A stretch of 54,219 bases of DNA from an uncultured Acetatifactor sp. Lineage in GTDB: Bacteria > Bacillota > Clostridia > Lachnospirales > Lachnospiraceae. The notes beneath the pieces were generated by a model. The model was given only the letters and a program-made list of their open reading frames with translations. It was not told the origin of the DNA and searched no databases. Both the position numbers and the translations under genes were made by a program. Within the stretch, counting starts at the first letter, position 1. Each line of letters starts with the position of its first letter. The DNA is taken from the NCBI RefSeq assembly GCF_910585425.1, contig NZ_CAJUCP010000039.1, positions 1 to 54,219 on the forward strand, read 5' to 3'. Shown here piece by piece: positions 42,489 to 52,149 of the stretch.

Positions 42489-43538
42489 CTACTCCTGCTT
42501 CAGCAGGGAATCGTAATAGTCATAGTTCTCCACCGGAATGTCCTTGTCGATGGAATGGGTCCCGATGATGACGCCGCCGTCCTGGGCCGCTTCCAGGACT
42601 TCCGCCGCCTGACGTGCAATCTCTTCCCGGGAACCAGTGGCCAGGGTGTTGATATTGCACATCCCGCCTATCAGCACCAGCTTCTTCCCATAGCGCTTTT
42701 TCAGGTCGGGCAGCCACATGCCCGCCGATGGCGCAGGGCTCTGGTAGCCGTTGAAGCCCGTCTCCACCAGCAGATCCATCAGGGGGGCGCAGTGGCCGTC
42801 GCAGTGGAGCACGATGTTCCTGATGCCATGCTCCCGCCAGTACCGGAAGATTTCCTGGTATACGGGCATGAAGATCCGTTCGTAGCTGGCGGCGGAGAAC
42901 ATGGGCCCCCTCTGGGCGGCGAACTCGTCATAGACCCAGATTGCCGTATCCTTTGTATCCGTGGCCTCCGCCACCCGCAGCCCCTGAATCTTGATGAACT
43001 CGCCCAGCCGCCGGGCCAGGGCTATGCAGAACTGGGGATCCTCCGCCATATCGCACAGATACTGCAGCTGCCCCCGCATCCGGAAGCTCCCCATGTACAG
43101 CCCCAGGACACCGGACACATTGGCGAACCGACTGGCGTTCTTCTCCGCGTGGCGGGCCAGGCCCAGATAGCGCTTCTCATCCGCCGGATCGTCGAACACC
43201 AGGCTGTCCAGGGTCCCCTTTTCCTCCAGCACCGAGGAAATCTCCACCTCGAAGTACGCGTTCTCCTTCTGCTCCACCACCCGCCCCCAGCCGTCCCGCA
43301 CCAGCTGGCGGCCGTTCTGGTCTTCCAGCAGCCGGGCGCTGCTGAGCAGGGGGCCGTCCTGATCCGCCAGGACCGTGCCGATATCGATATCCGGATAATA
43401 ATCATACAGGTTCGCGCCCGGAAGCTGCTTTTTCCTGCGCCATTCCTCCGAAAACTCAGGCAGGAAAATGTCATAGCGGGGAATCCTGTCCGTCCCCTCA
43501 AAGGCAAAGGTGCGCACCACCCTTTCTCTTGCATTCAT
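42489..43538 (-). CDS. Uroporphyrinogen decarboxylase-like (UroD-superfamily) protein
   Basis: The 349-aa protein belongs to the UroD/MtaA fold group, which in anaerobes often handles corrinoid-dependent methyl transfer. The active-site region reads NIVLHCDGHCAPLMDLLVET, a HxDG variant; the Cys-based zinc site of MtaA is not clearly conserved. The ATG giving MNARERVVRTF has GAGGAGG 7 nt upstream; the ATG two codons before is too close. No corrinoid protein gene is nearby, so methyl transfer is not proven. It lies between the M81 and M24 genes. Confidence 0.8.
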   Translation of the reverse strand: MNARERVVRTFAFEGTDRIPRYDIFLPEFSEEWRRKKQLPGANLYDYYPDIDIGTVLADQDGPLLSSARLLEDQNGRQLVRDGWGRVVEQKENAYFEVEISSVLEEKGTLDSLVFDDPADEKRYLGLARHAEKNASRFANVSGVLGLYMGSFRMRGQLQYLCDMAEDPQFCIALARRLGEFIKIQGLRVAEATDTKDTAIWVYDEFAAQRGPMFSAASYERIFMPVYQEIFRYWREHGIRNIVLHCDGHCAPLMDLLVETGFNGYQSPAPSAGMWLPDLKKRYGKKLVLIGGMCNINTLATGSREEIARQAAEVLEAAQDGGVIIGTHSIDKDIPVENYDYYDSLLKQE

Positions 43539-43624
43539 ATCCATACCTCCTCGCGTGCTGCGGCACGCGCAAATCCGTCCGTTTCTCTTTCTGCCCGTCT
43601 GAGCGGGCCATTCCCACATTGTCC

Positions 43625-45073
43625 TCAGTCCTCCGCGGGCGCCTCCAGGAAATCATCCTCCAGCGGGAACATCGGACGCCGTATCCGTTTCAGGTGCATG
43701 TCCTCCAGCCGTTCGCAGGAAGCCCCGGGCGTAAGCGCCAGGATTGCCAGGTCGGCTTCCTCCTCCAGCTCCGGGAACAGGTATCCCAGCTTCACCGCCA
43801 CGATGTGGAAGCGGCGGAAGTCCAAGCCGATGGAGGCGAAGATGTCCGGCCTGCACATGGATGCACGGTTTTTCGTTATCACTACCGTCATGTCCCCGCA
43901 GTCCAGGGTGGCGCTGGGGCCCGCGTTGTTGTTCTGGTAGGAAAGGATGTCGCCCCGGTGGATCAGCCGCCCTGTAATCACGGCGGATTCGCTCTCGGCC
44001 GAAAGGCTTCCGCCCACCCTGAGGGTCATCTCATCGCCCAGCCTGGCGGCATAGCAGGCATCACAGGCCCCGGCGTCCGCGATGCCCGCCACCAGCACGC
44101 CCTTCGCCCCTTCCTCCTGCAGGCGCTTTAACAGACAGGCATTGTCCCCGGGGGCTCCCGCCGTGGTATTGTCCCCGGAATCGGAGAGGAACACCAGGGG
44201 CTCCTTCGCCTCCATGGCCAGCCGCACCGCCTCCCTGGGCTGCGCCGCCTGCACCAGGAACCGGAATTCATGCCTTACTTCATAGAATCTCCTGGCCAGG
44301 CGCCTGGCGCAGTCCAGGGCCAGACGTTCGTCCCATTCATGGGTGGCCACGAAGTTCGGGCCGATATAGGGCTCGTCTATCCAGGGCTGTCCGTTGAATA
44401 CCTGCACGCTCAGCATCCCCGGCAGCCGTTCCATCTCCTCCGCCATCTCCATGATGCCCTTCAAGGGCTCCAGGTCTGTCTGTACCGCATCCCCGCAGAC
44501 GATCACGTCCGCCCTGGCTAACTGGGGCCTGGGCAGAAGCCTCCCGCGGATACACCGCAACAGCAGTTCCACCCCCCGTCTCTGAGCCTCCTCCCTGTCC
44601 CGGTGGGGCGCGGTACGGTATCCCGTGATGACATTGCACAGCTTCGGTATGGCATCGCTGTTGTCCGCGTGGAAGTCCAGGGTCAGGGAAATCGGCACCG
44701 ATGCCCCCACTTTTTCCCGGATCCTGCGCAGCAGATATTCCTCGGCGGACCCGATTCCCTCCACGCACATGGCGCCATGGAGGTAGAGCCAGATTCCGTC
44801 CAGCCCTTCCCGGGGCAGTCCCTCCACCAGCCTGCCGGCCAGCAGCAGGAAGTCCTCCCGGACCACCGCTCCCCCTGGCAGCGCATGGGCATACAGGGTG
44901 GGCACAATCTCGCACCCCTGCTCCCGCAGCAGGTCTGCCACCGCCACCTTTTCATACATGGCCTGTCCCTGGGCGTAATCGAAGTCCTCCAGCCGCGTCA
45001 GGACAGGCGTCAGGCTGTTGCCTTCGCACAGCATCGCCCCTATTGCTATTTTCATGGTTTTCCCGGAAGCCAT
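43625..45073 (-). CDS. M81 family metallohydrolase (MlrC-like)
   Basis: The 482-aa protein is related to microcystinase C. The likely metal ligands are all present: Glu in MLCEGNSLTP, Asp and His in LTLDFHADNSD, and His in GYRTAPHRDREEA. SDSGDNTTAGAPGDN near 290 is the family hallmark. M81 enzymes hydrolyse unusual amide or peptide bonds. The ATG giving MASGKTMKIA has a GAAGG ribosome site 7 nt upstream. Its place in a sugar operon suggests that the substrate may carry an amide; this is inference. Confidence 0.88.
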   Translation of the reverse strand: MASGKTMKIAIGAMLCEGNSLTPVLTRLEDFDYAQGQAMYEKVAVADLLREQGCEIVPTLYAHALPGGAVVREDFLLLAGRLVEGLPREGLDGIWLYLHGAMCVEGIGSAEEYLLRRIREKVGASVPISLTLDFHADNSDAIPKLCNVITGYRTAPHRDREEAQRRGVELLLRCIRGRLLPRPQLARADVIVCGDAVQTDLEPLKGIMEMAEEMERLPGMLSVQVFNGQPWIDEPYIGPNFVATHEWDERLALDCARRLARRFYEVRHEFRFLVQAAQPREAVRLAMEAKEPLVFLSDSGDNTTAGAPGDNACLLKRLQEEGAKGVLVAGIADAGACDACYAARLGDEMTLRVGGSLSAESESAVITGRLIHRGDILSYQNNNAGPSATLDCGDMTVVITKNRASMCRPDIFASIGLDFRRFHIVAVKLGYLFPELEEEADLAILALTPGASCERLEDMHLKRIRRPMFPLEDDFLEAPAED

Positions 45074-45144
45074 ATCTTTTCCTTCACCTCCCTGCTTCTG
45101 CCGAATCCCGTCCTCTGTCTGTGAAATCCGGCCCTGCAGCGCGT

Positions 45145-47244
45145 CTACGCATCCTCGCCCATCAGTGTGATAATGGAGAATTCGGGCAGTTCCTCTGCCT
45201 GCACCAGAGTCTCGCCGCCCTCCCTTTCCAGGTTCACCCTGCCCCGGGGAAAGCACTCTGCCCAGGAGACCCTCAGAAGGGAATCCTGAATCCAGATACG
45301 CACCGTTCCGACAGAGTTTCCGGTCTCATGGGCCAGGGTATGGAGCAGCGAAATCCAAACCTTTCCGTCCCCCTGCTTCACAGAGGCCTCCACACAGGAC
45401 GGCGCATCTATCCTGACCATCCGCCTTCCCGATAACAGCTTCTCCAGAAGGCCCGTCCAGAGGCTTTTCGCCATTTCCGTCTCCTCCGCCTCCAGAAGAG
45501 GTGCGCTGTAGATGCATCTGCCCTTTCCATACCCATGCTCGGTCAGCACAGGAAGCTCCGTCTCCAGCCAGGGCGGGTCGCTGATGGCCGAGATATAATG
45601 CCTTCCGTCTGTATGGTCGGAGACAGGCAGCCAGGCTGCGGCCATAACCCCGGTATCCTGATGGGGGCTTATCTCGGGAGCCGGCCCCGGCGCGCTGAGA
45701 GGATATCTCAGATCTGCGGCCGGAAACAGCGCGGACTCCCGGATTCCCTTTACATAGATGGTACGGTTCGGGATGCTCCCCCGCCGGGAGACTCCCATCA
45801 CGTCCTCCAGAGCAAATGTATGGCGCTTCAAATCCGGCGCTTCCCCGGCATCCGCCAGATCCAGCAGCACGCCGGTCTGGCCGCTGACATAGAGGCTTCC
45901 GCCGTTTCGCACATATTCCCGGAAGGCCTCCGCCTCCCTTTCGCTCAGCACCGGCAGCTGGGACAGGATGATAAGGGGATATTTCGCAAGCTGGTCAAGC
46001 TTCAGATCCGTGATGATGTCGTACTGGATATGGCTCTGAGCAAGCGTGCGGTTCATGGCTTTCAATCTGGCTGTCAGAGGGATGGGTACAGTCTTCCCCT
46101 CTCCCCCTTCCTGTCCGTCATAGTCAATCATGGACTGGTAATTCACGTAGACCGCCGCATCGTTTAGGTATTCCCCCCGCAGGAACGATGGGTGCCTCCA
46201 GTAGGGCTCCAGCTCCTGCCTTACCTGCCGGAACATCCTGTAGACCGCCGGGTTCAGGGTGCCTGCCGGGTCGATGGCGTCGATGCACAGGAAAGCGCCT
46301 CCGTGCAGGAAGGCCCCATAGGCCTGCTGCCTGATCTGCCACATGGGCTTGCTGGCGGTATGGTGCCCCAAATCAGGGCAACGGGGGACCATGTACTCAA
46401 AGGGCTGGCCGGTGGTGACGCCCCGCAGGAATTTACAGTCCACGGCCTGCTCCCGCACATCCGTATAGAAGTCGCCGGCGCTGTAGTCCATCTGTCCGAA
46501 GAATTCCGTGCCGAACCCGATATGATGGCCCAAGGACCAGCCGGCGCACTGGATGCTCACCGTGATTCCGGGGCGGGCTTCCCGGGCGGTGCGGGCGATG
46601 TCCCGGGCATAGCGGGCCATGGAATCTTCCTTGAACTTCACATAGCGCCTCCAGACTGTGGACTCCCAGTCCGCCTTCCGGGGAATGTCAAGGCCCGTCT
46701 CCTGCAAAAACCTCCCCCGGCAGCTCGGGCAATAGCAGGCATCCCGCCAGAATCCCACCATGTCCACCCAGAGCCCTTCGATGGGGTAGCCCGAGCAGAG
46801 CTCCTTTACCAGAGACAGGAAGTAGTCCCGGTAGGGAGAGTTCATGCAGCATACCCCGTAGCGCCCCTCATGCCCCTCCACATCCCTGGAGCCATGACCC
46901 TCCTGATCCACCACCCGCCAGTCCGGATGACGGTCATAGCACTCCGTGGACCAGTGATTCAGGTATCCCACAGTGCGGATTCCCTTCCGTCGGCACGCCG
47001 CCACCGTCTCACCGAAAATATCCCTCTTGTCGATAATATGATGACGGTATCCCGTCTTTACAGGAAACAGGCACAGCCCCAGGCAGTTGGAGCCGTAGAT
47101 ATAAGCCGTGTCAAAGCCTGCCATGGCCATATTTTCCGCATAGGCCGCCGGGTCAAAGGATGCCAGAAGGCGTTCGTCCCCATTGTTGATATGCATGTCC
47201 ACCAAGCTGCGGAAACAGCTCTTCTGATACCATTTTCCGTCCAT
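45145..47244 (-). CDS. GHL6-like putative glycoside hydrolase with beta-galactosidase trimerisation-like domain
   Basis: The 699-aa protein starts with a barrel of the GHL6 / GH29-like type (YAENMAMAGFDTAYIYGSNC, then VGYLNHWSTECYDRHPDW, YPIEGLWVDMVGFWRDACYC and CPSCRGRFLQETG). A central glutamine-amidotransferase-like domain as in GH42 enzymes follows (YPLIILSQLPVLSEREAEAF, VRNGGSLYVSGQTG), then a beta-rich C-terminus. Asp in GLWVDMVGF is a candidate catalytic residue. The protein has no signal peptide. The ATG giving MDGKWYQKSC has GGAGG 9 nt upstream. It is directly downstream of the permease genes. The exact sugar is unknown. Confidence 0.7.
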   Translation of the reverse strand: MDGKWYQKSCFRSLVDMHINNGDERLLASFDPAAYAENMAMAGFDTAYIYGSNCLGLCLFPVKTGYRHHIIDKRDIFGETVAACRRKGIRTVGYLNHWSTECYDRHPDWRVVDQEGHGSRDVEGHEGRYGVCCMNSPYRDYFLSLVKELCSGYPIEGLWVDMVGFWRDACYCPSCRGRFLQETGLDIPRKADWESTVWRRYVKFKEDSMARYARDIARTAREARPGITVSIQCAGWSLGHHIGFGTEFFGQMDYSAGDFYTDVREQAVDCKFLRGVTTGQPFEYMVPRCPDLGHHTASKPMWQIRQQAYGAFLHGGAFLCIDAIDPAGTLNPAVYRMFRQVRQELEPYWRHPSFLRGEYLNDAAVYVNYQSMIDYDGQEGGEGKTVPIPLTARLKAMNRTLAQSHIQYDIITDLKLDQLAKYPLIILSQLPVLSEREAEAFREYVRNGGSLYVSGQTGVLLDLADAGEAPDLKRHTFALEDVMGVSRRGSIPNRTIYVKGIRESALFPAADLRYPLSAPGPAPEISPHQDTGVMAAAWLPVSDHTDGRHYISAISDPPWLETELPVLTEHGYGKGRCIYSAPLLEAEETEMAKSLWTGLLEKLLSGRRMVRIDAPSCVEASVKQGDGKVWISLLHTLAHETGNSVGTVRIWIQDSLLRVSWAECFPRGRVNLEREGGETLVQAEELPEFSIITLMGEDA

Positions 47245-47267
47245 ACGCATAAGCCTCCTCTCTGGCG

Positions 47268-48167
47268 TCATCCCTTTACGCTTCCCACCACGATTCCCTT
47301 GATATAGTATTTCTGCAGGAACGGGTAGATGGCCAGCATGGGCAGCGCGGTGATGAAAATCTGGGCGGAGCGGACGGTCTTGTCAGAAACCTTCGCCAGG
47401 AGCTTCCAGCTCTCCCCCACTCCCAGGTTCAGGTTCGTGGTCAGGCTGCTGGCCTGGTTCACCAGATTGTACACATAGGTCTGGAGCGGATAGTTCTCCG
47501 CAGAGTTCATGAAGATCATGCCCGAGAAGTAATCGTTCCAGTGGGCTACAGTGACATACAGCGTAATGGTGGCGATGGAGGGCAGGGATACGGGCAGGAT
47601 GACCCGCAGCAGTATCTGCAGATGCCCGGCACCGTCGATGCGGGCGGATTCCTCCAGCTCCCTGGGAAGGTTGCGGAAAAAGTTCATCATGAGCATGATG
47701 TTCCCCGCGCTCACCGCGTTCGGCACCACCAGCACCCAAAGGGTATCCAGAAGGTGCAGCTCCTTGTACAGCATATAAGTGGGGATGAGGCCGCCGCCGA
47801 ACAACATGGTGAAAATCAGCAGCCCCACATATATGCTCCGCCCCCGCAGCCTGGAGGCCGGATAGGAAAGCGGGTACGCCACCAGGATCGTCATGATAAG
47901 ATGATAGGGTATTCCCAGGGCAAGGCGCTTCAGCGACACCAGAAACGCGGCCCAGAACTCCTTCTTGGCCATCACCCACTCATAGGCCGCCGTAGTGAAG
48001 TTCACAGGCAGAAGCCCGATGTTTCCGGCGCTGGCCGCGGCATTATCGCTCAAGGAGATCGCCAGGATATGGACCATGGGCAGGATGCATATCAACGCCA
48101 GCGCTGTCAGCAGGCAGTAGTTGAACACATCAAAAATGATACCTGAAATCGTGCGCTTTTTTACCAT
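47268..48167 (-). CDS. Sugar ABC transporter permease, LplC type
   Basis: The 299-aa inner-membrane permease has six predicted membrane segments, the EAA loop (ELEESARIDGAGHLQILLRV) and the typical KGIVVGSVKG end. It is the partner of the LplB-type permease 46 bp upstream. It belongs to the LacI-headed operon; no ATPase gene is present. Confidence 0.93.
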   Translation of the reverse strand: MVKKRTISGIIFDVFNYCLLTALALICILPMVHILAISLSDNAAASAGNIGLLPVNFTTAAYEWVMAKKEFWAAFLVSLKRLALGIPYHLIMTILVAYPLSYPASRLRGRSIYVGLLIFTMLFGGGLIPTYMLYKELHLLDTLWVLVVPNAVSAGNIMLMMNFFRNLPRELEESARIDGAGHLQILLRVILPVSLPSIATITLYVTVAHWNDYFSGMIFMNSAENYPLQTYVYNLVNQASSLTTNLNLGVGESWKLLAKVSDKTVRSAQIFITALPMLAIYPFLQKYYIKGIVVGSVKG

Positions 48168-48213
48168 AATATTCCTCTTTCATTTTCACTTCCGCATCCG
48201 CAGGCAAGTGTCT

Positions 48214-49209
48214 TCACCACACCCGGTAATCCGAAAACTTATAGGATAAATAATACGCAGTCGTCATCAAAATCGTGCTGAGCACTGATTTGAACAGCCC
48301 TACCGCTGTAGACAGGCCATACTGCATCTCCTTGAGGCCCATGCGGTATACAAAAGTATCAATGATGTCCCCTGTGCTCATGACCTGGCTGTTGTACAGG
48401 ACCAGCACCTGGTCAAATCCGGCATTCAGGATGCTGCCGATGTTCAGGATGCCCGTCAGCATGATGATCGGGGCCATGGCAGGCAGGCTGATATGGATCA
48501 CCTGCTTCCAGCGGTTAGCGCCGTCGATGGAGGCTGCCTCATAGAGGCCCGGGTCGATTCCCGTCAAGGTGGCCAGATAGACGATCGTGCTCATGCCGAA
48601 ATTCTTCCATGTATCCGTGGCGATCAGCGTGGCCGGGAACACCCTGGCATTCCCCAGGAAGAATACCGGCTCAAAGCCCAGGGCTCTGATCATCTGATTG
48701 ATGATTCCTTCCGAAGGGGATAGTATAGTGACCAGAATCCCTCCGAACACCACCCAGGAAAGGAAATAGGGGGCATAAATGATAGTCTGTACCGTCTTGC
48801 GGAATTTCATGGCCCGGATTTCGTTCAGGAGCAACGACACCACAACGGCCACCACCATTCCAAATATGATCTTCCCCAATGCTATGACCACTGTATTCCG
48901 GAAGATATTGACGAAATTCGGCATGGAGAAAAACAGCCTGAAGTTCCCCCAGCCCACCCACTTCTGGTCACCGAAGAATCCCTTGACAGGAACGAATTTC
49001 TGGAAAGCGATCCGCAGCCCTATCAGAGGCACCAGATGGAATACAATAAGGGTAAGGATGCCCGGAATCAGCATGAAATGCAGGGGAAGCTGATTTTTGA
49101 GCCTTTGCAGGCCGCGTTTTTTCCTGTCCGCTTTAGCCGTTCTTCCCGGGAATCGTTTTTCTCCTCCGGAAGCCTTCTCTCCTATGGGAAGCTTTTTATC
49201 CATCCCCAT
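48214..49209 (-). CDS. Sugar ABC transporter permease, LplB type
   Basis: The 331-aa permease has an N-terminal cytoplasmic tail rich in Lys and Arg, a first segment (HFMLIPGILTLIVFHLVPLI), and the EAA loop (LYEAASIDGANRWKQVIHIS). The ATG giving MGMDKKLP has GGAGG 5 nt upstream; an ATG two codons on and a GTG two codons before are alternatives. It follows the binding protein gene by 39 bp. Confidence 0.92.
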   Translation of the reverse strand: MGMDKKLPIGEKASGGEKRFPGRTAKADRKKRGLQRLKNQLPLHFMLIPGILTLIVFHLVPLIGLRIAFQKFVPVKGFFGDQKWVGWGNFRLFFSMPNFVNIFRNTVVIALGKIIFGMVVAVVVSLLLNEIRAMKFRKTVQTIIYAPYFLSWVVFGGILVTILSPSEGIINQMIRALGFEPVFFLGNARVFPATLIATDTWKNFGMSTIVYLATLTGIDPGLYEAASIDGANRWKQVIHISLPAMAPIIMLTGILNIGSILNAGFDQVLVLYNSQVMSTGDIIDTFVYRMGLKEMQYGLSTAVGLFKSVLSTILMTTAYYLSYKFSDYRVW

Positions 49210-49248
49210 ACACACCTCCTGTTAAAGTCGCCGCGCGATACTCTCCTG

Positions 49249-50985
49249 TCAGTTGCCCAACTGATATTGCTCTGCATATTCCTCAAGAATCTGGTCGTAT
49301 CCCATGCCTCGATATTCGTTCACAAAGTCGTCCCATTCGTCAAAGGACCTCTCGCCGTTGATGAAGGAAGTATAATTCTGAAGCTGATAGTCGCTCAGGA
49401 TGCTGCCGTTGGTGACCTCAGTGGCAGTGGGATTGCCCCAATGCTCGTTAAAGATATAAGCGTCCCTGTCGATATAAGTCTGAACCTTTGCCGCCGCTCC
49501 GTCCGGCCCGAAAATCTTGTTCCAGGCCCAAAGGCTCTGGTCTCCGGCCTTGTATCCGTCTATCTGCTCCACATAGCCCCGTTCCTCGGCAGTCAGTTCG
49601 TCCAATGTCTTATTTCCCGCATAATAATCCGTGATGTCAAGGCCGCACTGTACATTCTTAAAGCCTCTGTAGACCATGATCGGCGCGTTCAGCCAGACTT
49701 CCGCGCCGGAAGCGCTGTTGATATATTCCCGCTGGAGGCCGTCGTCCGTATTGTAGTAGAACAGGTCCACCCATTCATTCAGCATCATGACCATCGCCTC
49801 GGGATGCTCGAACTCCCCGGAGGCCACATAATAGGCCGAGATGCCCAGAGTATAGGCATTGGTGACAGGCTCTCCATCGTATCCCGGGATCTCCATCACC
49901 AGCCAGTCGCTCTCCGGCTCCAGATCGTGCTGGGGCTGCATGGGGTAAAGCGGATCCGAGAATGAGCCAAAGCAGAGGCCTACTTTTCCGTTTACAAGAA
50001 GCTCATAAGCTTTTGAGGAATCCTTCGTGAACCATTCCGAGTCGATATATCCCGCCTGATACCACTTATTCAGCAGCTCCAGAACCTCCTTCGTATTTTC
50101 GTCCACGAATCCCGTAGTCAGTTTCCCGTCCGCGCCCACTACCAGGCTGCCCGGATAAGAGCCTTTCGCGTAGAACAGAGGGGCTATGGTGCCTGTAATC
50201 CGCTGATTTATCACCACGGCATAGGTATCGTCCACGCCATTCCGGTCAGGGTCCTGAGACGCGAAGGCCTCCGCGATCGCGATGACGTCATCCATAGTCT
50301 TCGGCGCTTCCAGATTCAGATTGTCCAGCCAGTCCTGGCGGATGTACAGAAGCTGCGCGCTCTCTTTGGGATTGCCGGTAAAGGGAATGGCCATCATCTT
50401 GCCGTCATACATGCAGGCTTCCATGACCTTCTCGCCGCCCTCCACTTCCACCAGGTTCCTGGTGCGCTCGCTGGCATACTTCTCCCAGACTTCGTCCAGA
50501 GGTTGTATCATGTCTGCCTCCACCAGCTCGGAGAGCTGCTTTTTATCCACCCTGAAAAAGTCAACCAGTTCTCCGGAAGAGATATCCAGGTTCAGCTTGG
50601 AATTGTATTCTTCGCCTGTGGGGGCCACCCATTTATACTTCACATCAATTCCGTATTTGTCTTCCATCAGCCTTGTCCAGGCATTGTTCTCCAGGTCTTC
50701 CCCTTCGCCATACCCCTGGGTGGCGTCGCTGAAAGGACGGACTGTGGTCACGGTCACAAGAGGATCGAACTTCCCATCTGTCCCGTCAGCTCCGCTGTCG
50801 GCCCTGTCCTGCCCTTCCGTGTCCTGTTCCGCTTCTCCCGGCCCCTCTTCGCTATTTTCTTCCGGGCTCTGCTCCTGGCCGCTCTCCTTGGCCTCACCGC
50901 CGGAACCGTCCTTCCCACTCCCGCAGGCGGCCAGGGACGCTGCCAAAACCAATGCCAACAACATGCTCACGATTCGTTTTTTCAT
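49249..50985 (-). CDS. Sugar ABC transporter substrate-binding lipoprotein
   Basis: The 578-aa Lpl-type binding protein has a lipoprotein signal peptide with lipobox LAAC and Cys21. A long acidic linker (EQSPEENSEEGPGEAEQDTE) leads to the mature ligand-binding fold (VTVTTVRPFSDATQGYGEGE and onwards). The ATG giving MKKRIVSMLL has AAGGGAAG upstream; the longer frame is rejected. It has the same length as the other binding protein (31456-33192), but the sequences are clearly different, so the two transporters likely carry different sugars. A LacI-type operator lies about 85 bp upstream. Confidence 0.93.
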   Translation of the reverse strand: MKKRIVSMLLALVLAASLAACGSGKDGSGGEAKESGQEQSPEENSEEGPGEAEQDTEGQDRADSGADGTDGKFDPLVTVTTVRPFSDATQGYGEGEDLENNAWTRLMEDKYGIDVKYKWVAPTGEEYNSKLNLDISSGELVDFFRVDKKQLSELVEADMIQPLDEVWEKYASERTRNLVEVEGGEKVMEACMYDGKMMAIPFTGNPKESAQLLYIRQDWLDNLNLEAPKTMDDVIAIAEAFASQDPDRNGVDDTYAVVINQRITGTIAPLFYAKGSYPGSLVVGADGKLTTGFVDENTKEVLELLNKWYQAGYIDSEWFTKDSSKAYELLVNGKVGLCFGSFSDPLYPMQPQHDLEPESDWLVMEIPGYDGEPVTNAYTLGISAYYVASGEFEHPEAMVMMLNEWVDLFYYNTDDGLQREYINSASGAEVWLNAPIMVYRGFKNVQCGLDITDYYAGNKTLDELTAEERGYVEQIDGYKAGDQSLWAWNKIFGPDGAAAKVQTYIDRDAYIFNEHWGNPTATEVTNGSILSDYQLQNYTSFINGERSFDEWDDFVNEYRGMGYDQILEEYAEQYQLGN

Positions 50986-51067
50986 ACTTTTCTTCCCTTT
51001 CTTTCGACTTACATTAGTTTCTGCCGCTTTTTCCATAATTACTACAAAATAGCTGTCCCTCGTTTTT

Positions 51068-51081
51068 TGCAAACGTTTGCA
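51068..51081. promoter_or_regulatory. LacI-type operator upstream of the binding-protein gene
   Basis: TGCAAACGTTTGCA is a perfect 14-bp palindrome between the lacI-type gene end and the binding-protein start. A candidate promoter overlaps it (TTGCA-type -35 into TATTTT), though no strong pair could be fixed. Confidence 0.75.
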
Positions 51082-51109
51082 TTTTTAGGTAAAAAACAGG
51101 AAGCACGTA

Positions 51110-52135
51110 TCAAAGTGCTTTCACCGTTTTTCCTTCTTCTAAGAATGGCTCCAGGAAAAGGCGCTTTCGTTCCGTCCGATCCGCTTTCTCTCCCGAGTCG
51201 TCCAGACGCCTCAGGAGGAGCTCGCCCACCTTCCGGCCAATCTCCACTTCCGGCTGTCTGACGCTTGTAAGCTTCTGCCTGGGCTCCATCCCCATTTCAT
51301 GGATATCGAACCCTACTACGGAAATATCTTCCGGCACCGACAGCCCGCTTTCCCTGATAGCCTTCATGGCTCCATAAGTCATCTTCTCCGATACGATGTA
51401 GACTGCGGTAAAAGGATTCTCCTCACGCTGTGCCAGCAGACGCTTCATCTGCAGGTATCCGGACTCGCACTTATAATCTCCCCGGACTACCAGTTCCGCG
51501 TTCACCGGTATCCCCCACTCCTCCATGGCCTCCTCGTAGCCCGCCAGGCGCTCCACACCCGTAGTCTCCTTCTCAGAGCCCGCGATCACGGCAATCTGCC
51601 GATGTCCCCTGGAAACCAGGCATTCCACCGCCACCCGGCTGGCCTTCCTGTTGTCCACTGTAATAGCATCCAGCTCAGGAAGCTCCGGCACATTATCGAT
51701 GAAGACCACGGGAGCGCCGCTCTCCATGAATCGCTTGACGGTATTGCCGCTGCAGTCCACCGTGGCCAGCACCAGCGCGTCCACCCTGCGGGTATAGAGC
51801 ATGTCCAGGTATTTCTTCTCATTGTCCGCGCTCTCATGGGTGTCGGCGAGGATGATCATATAGCCCTCCCGGGCCACCACCCGGTCGATTTCCTTCACAA
51901 TCGTGCCGAAAAAGGTCTCCGAGATATCCGGCAGCACCACTGCCATTGTCTTCGTTGAGGACTTTTTCAGTGAGCGGGCGATTTCATTGGGCACATAGGA
52001 GTATTTTTCAGCGGCTTCCAGAACCAGCTGCCTGGTATCCTCCCTTACAACACTCTTCCCATTCAGCGCCCTGGAAACTGTCGATACTGACAGACCCAGT
52101 TCCTTGGCAAGTTCTGATATAGTGGTACTTTTCAC
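51110..52135 (-). CDS. LacI-family transcriptional repressor
   Basis: The 341-aa regulator has the N-terminal helix-turn-helix (TTISELAKELGLSVSTVSRA, then LNGKSVVREDTR) and the hinge SYVPNEIARSLKK. The periplasmic-binding-protein-like core (MAVVLPDISETFFGTIVKEI) ends with VPEDISVVGFDIHEMG. The start is a GTG with AAAGGAG 8 nt upstream. It is first in the long operon and likely represses it and itself through the two TGCAAACGTTTGyA palindromes. A sugar or an intermediate of the pathway would release it. Confidence 0.92.
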   Translation of the reverse strand: MKSTTISELAKELGLSVSTVSRALNGKSVVREDTRQLVLEAAEKYSYVPNEIARSLKKSSTKTMAVVLPDISETFFGTIVKEIDRVVAREGYMIILADTHESADNEKKYLDMLYTRRVDALVLATVDCSGNTVKRFMESGAPVVFIDNVPELPELDAITVDNRKASRVAVECLVSRGHRQIAVIAGSEKETTGVERLAGYEEAMEEWGIPVNAELVVRGDYKCESGYLQMKRLLAQREENPFTAVYIVSEKMTYGAMKAIRESGLSVPEDISVVGFDIHEMGMEPRQKLTSVRQPEVEIGRKVGELLLRRLDDSGEKADRTERKRLFLEPFLEEGKTVKAL

Positions 52136-52149
52136 AGAGAATTCTCCTT

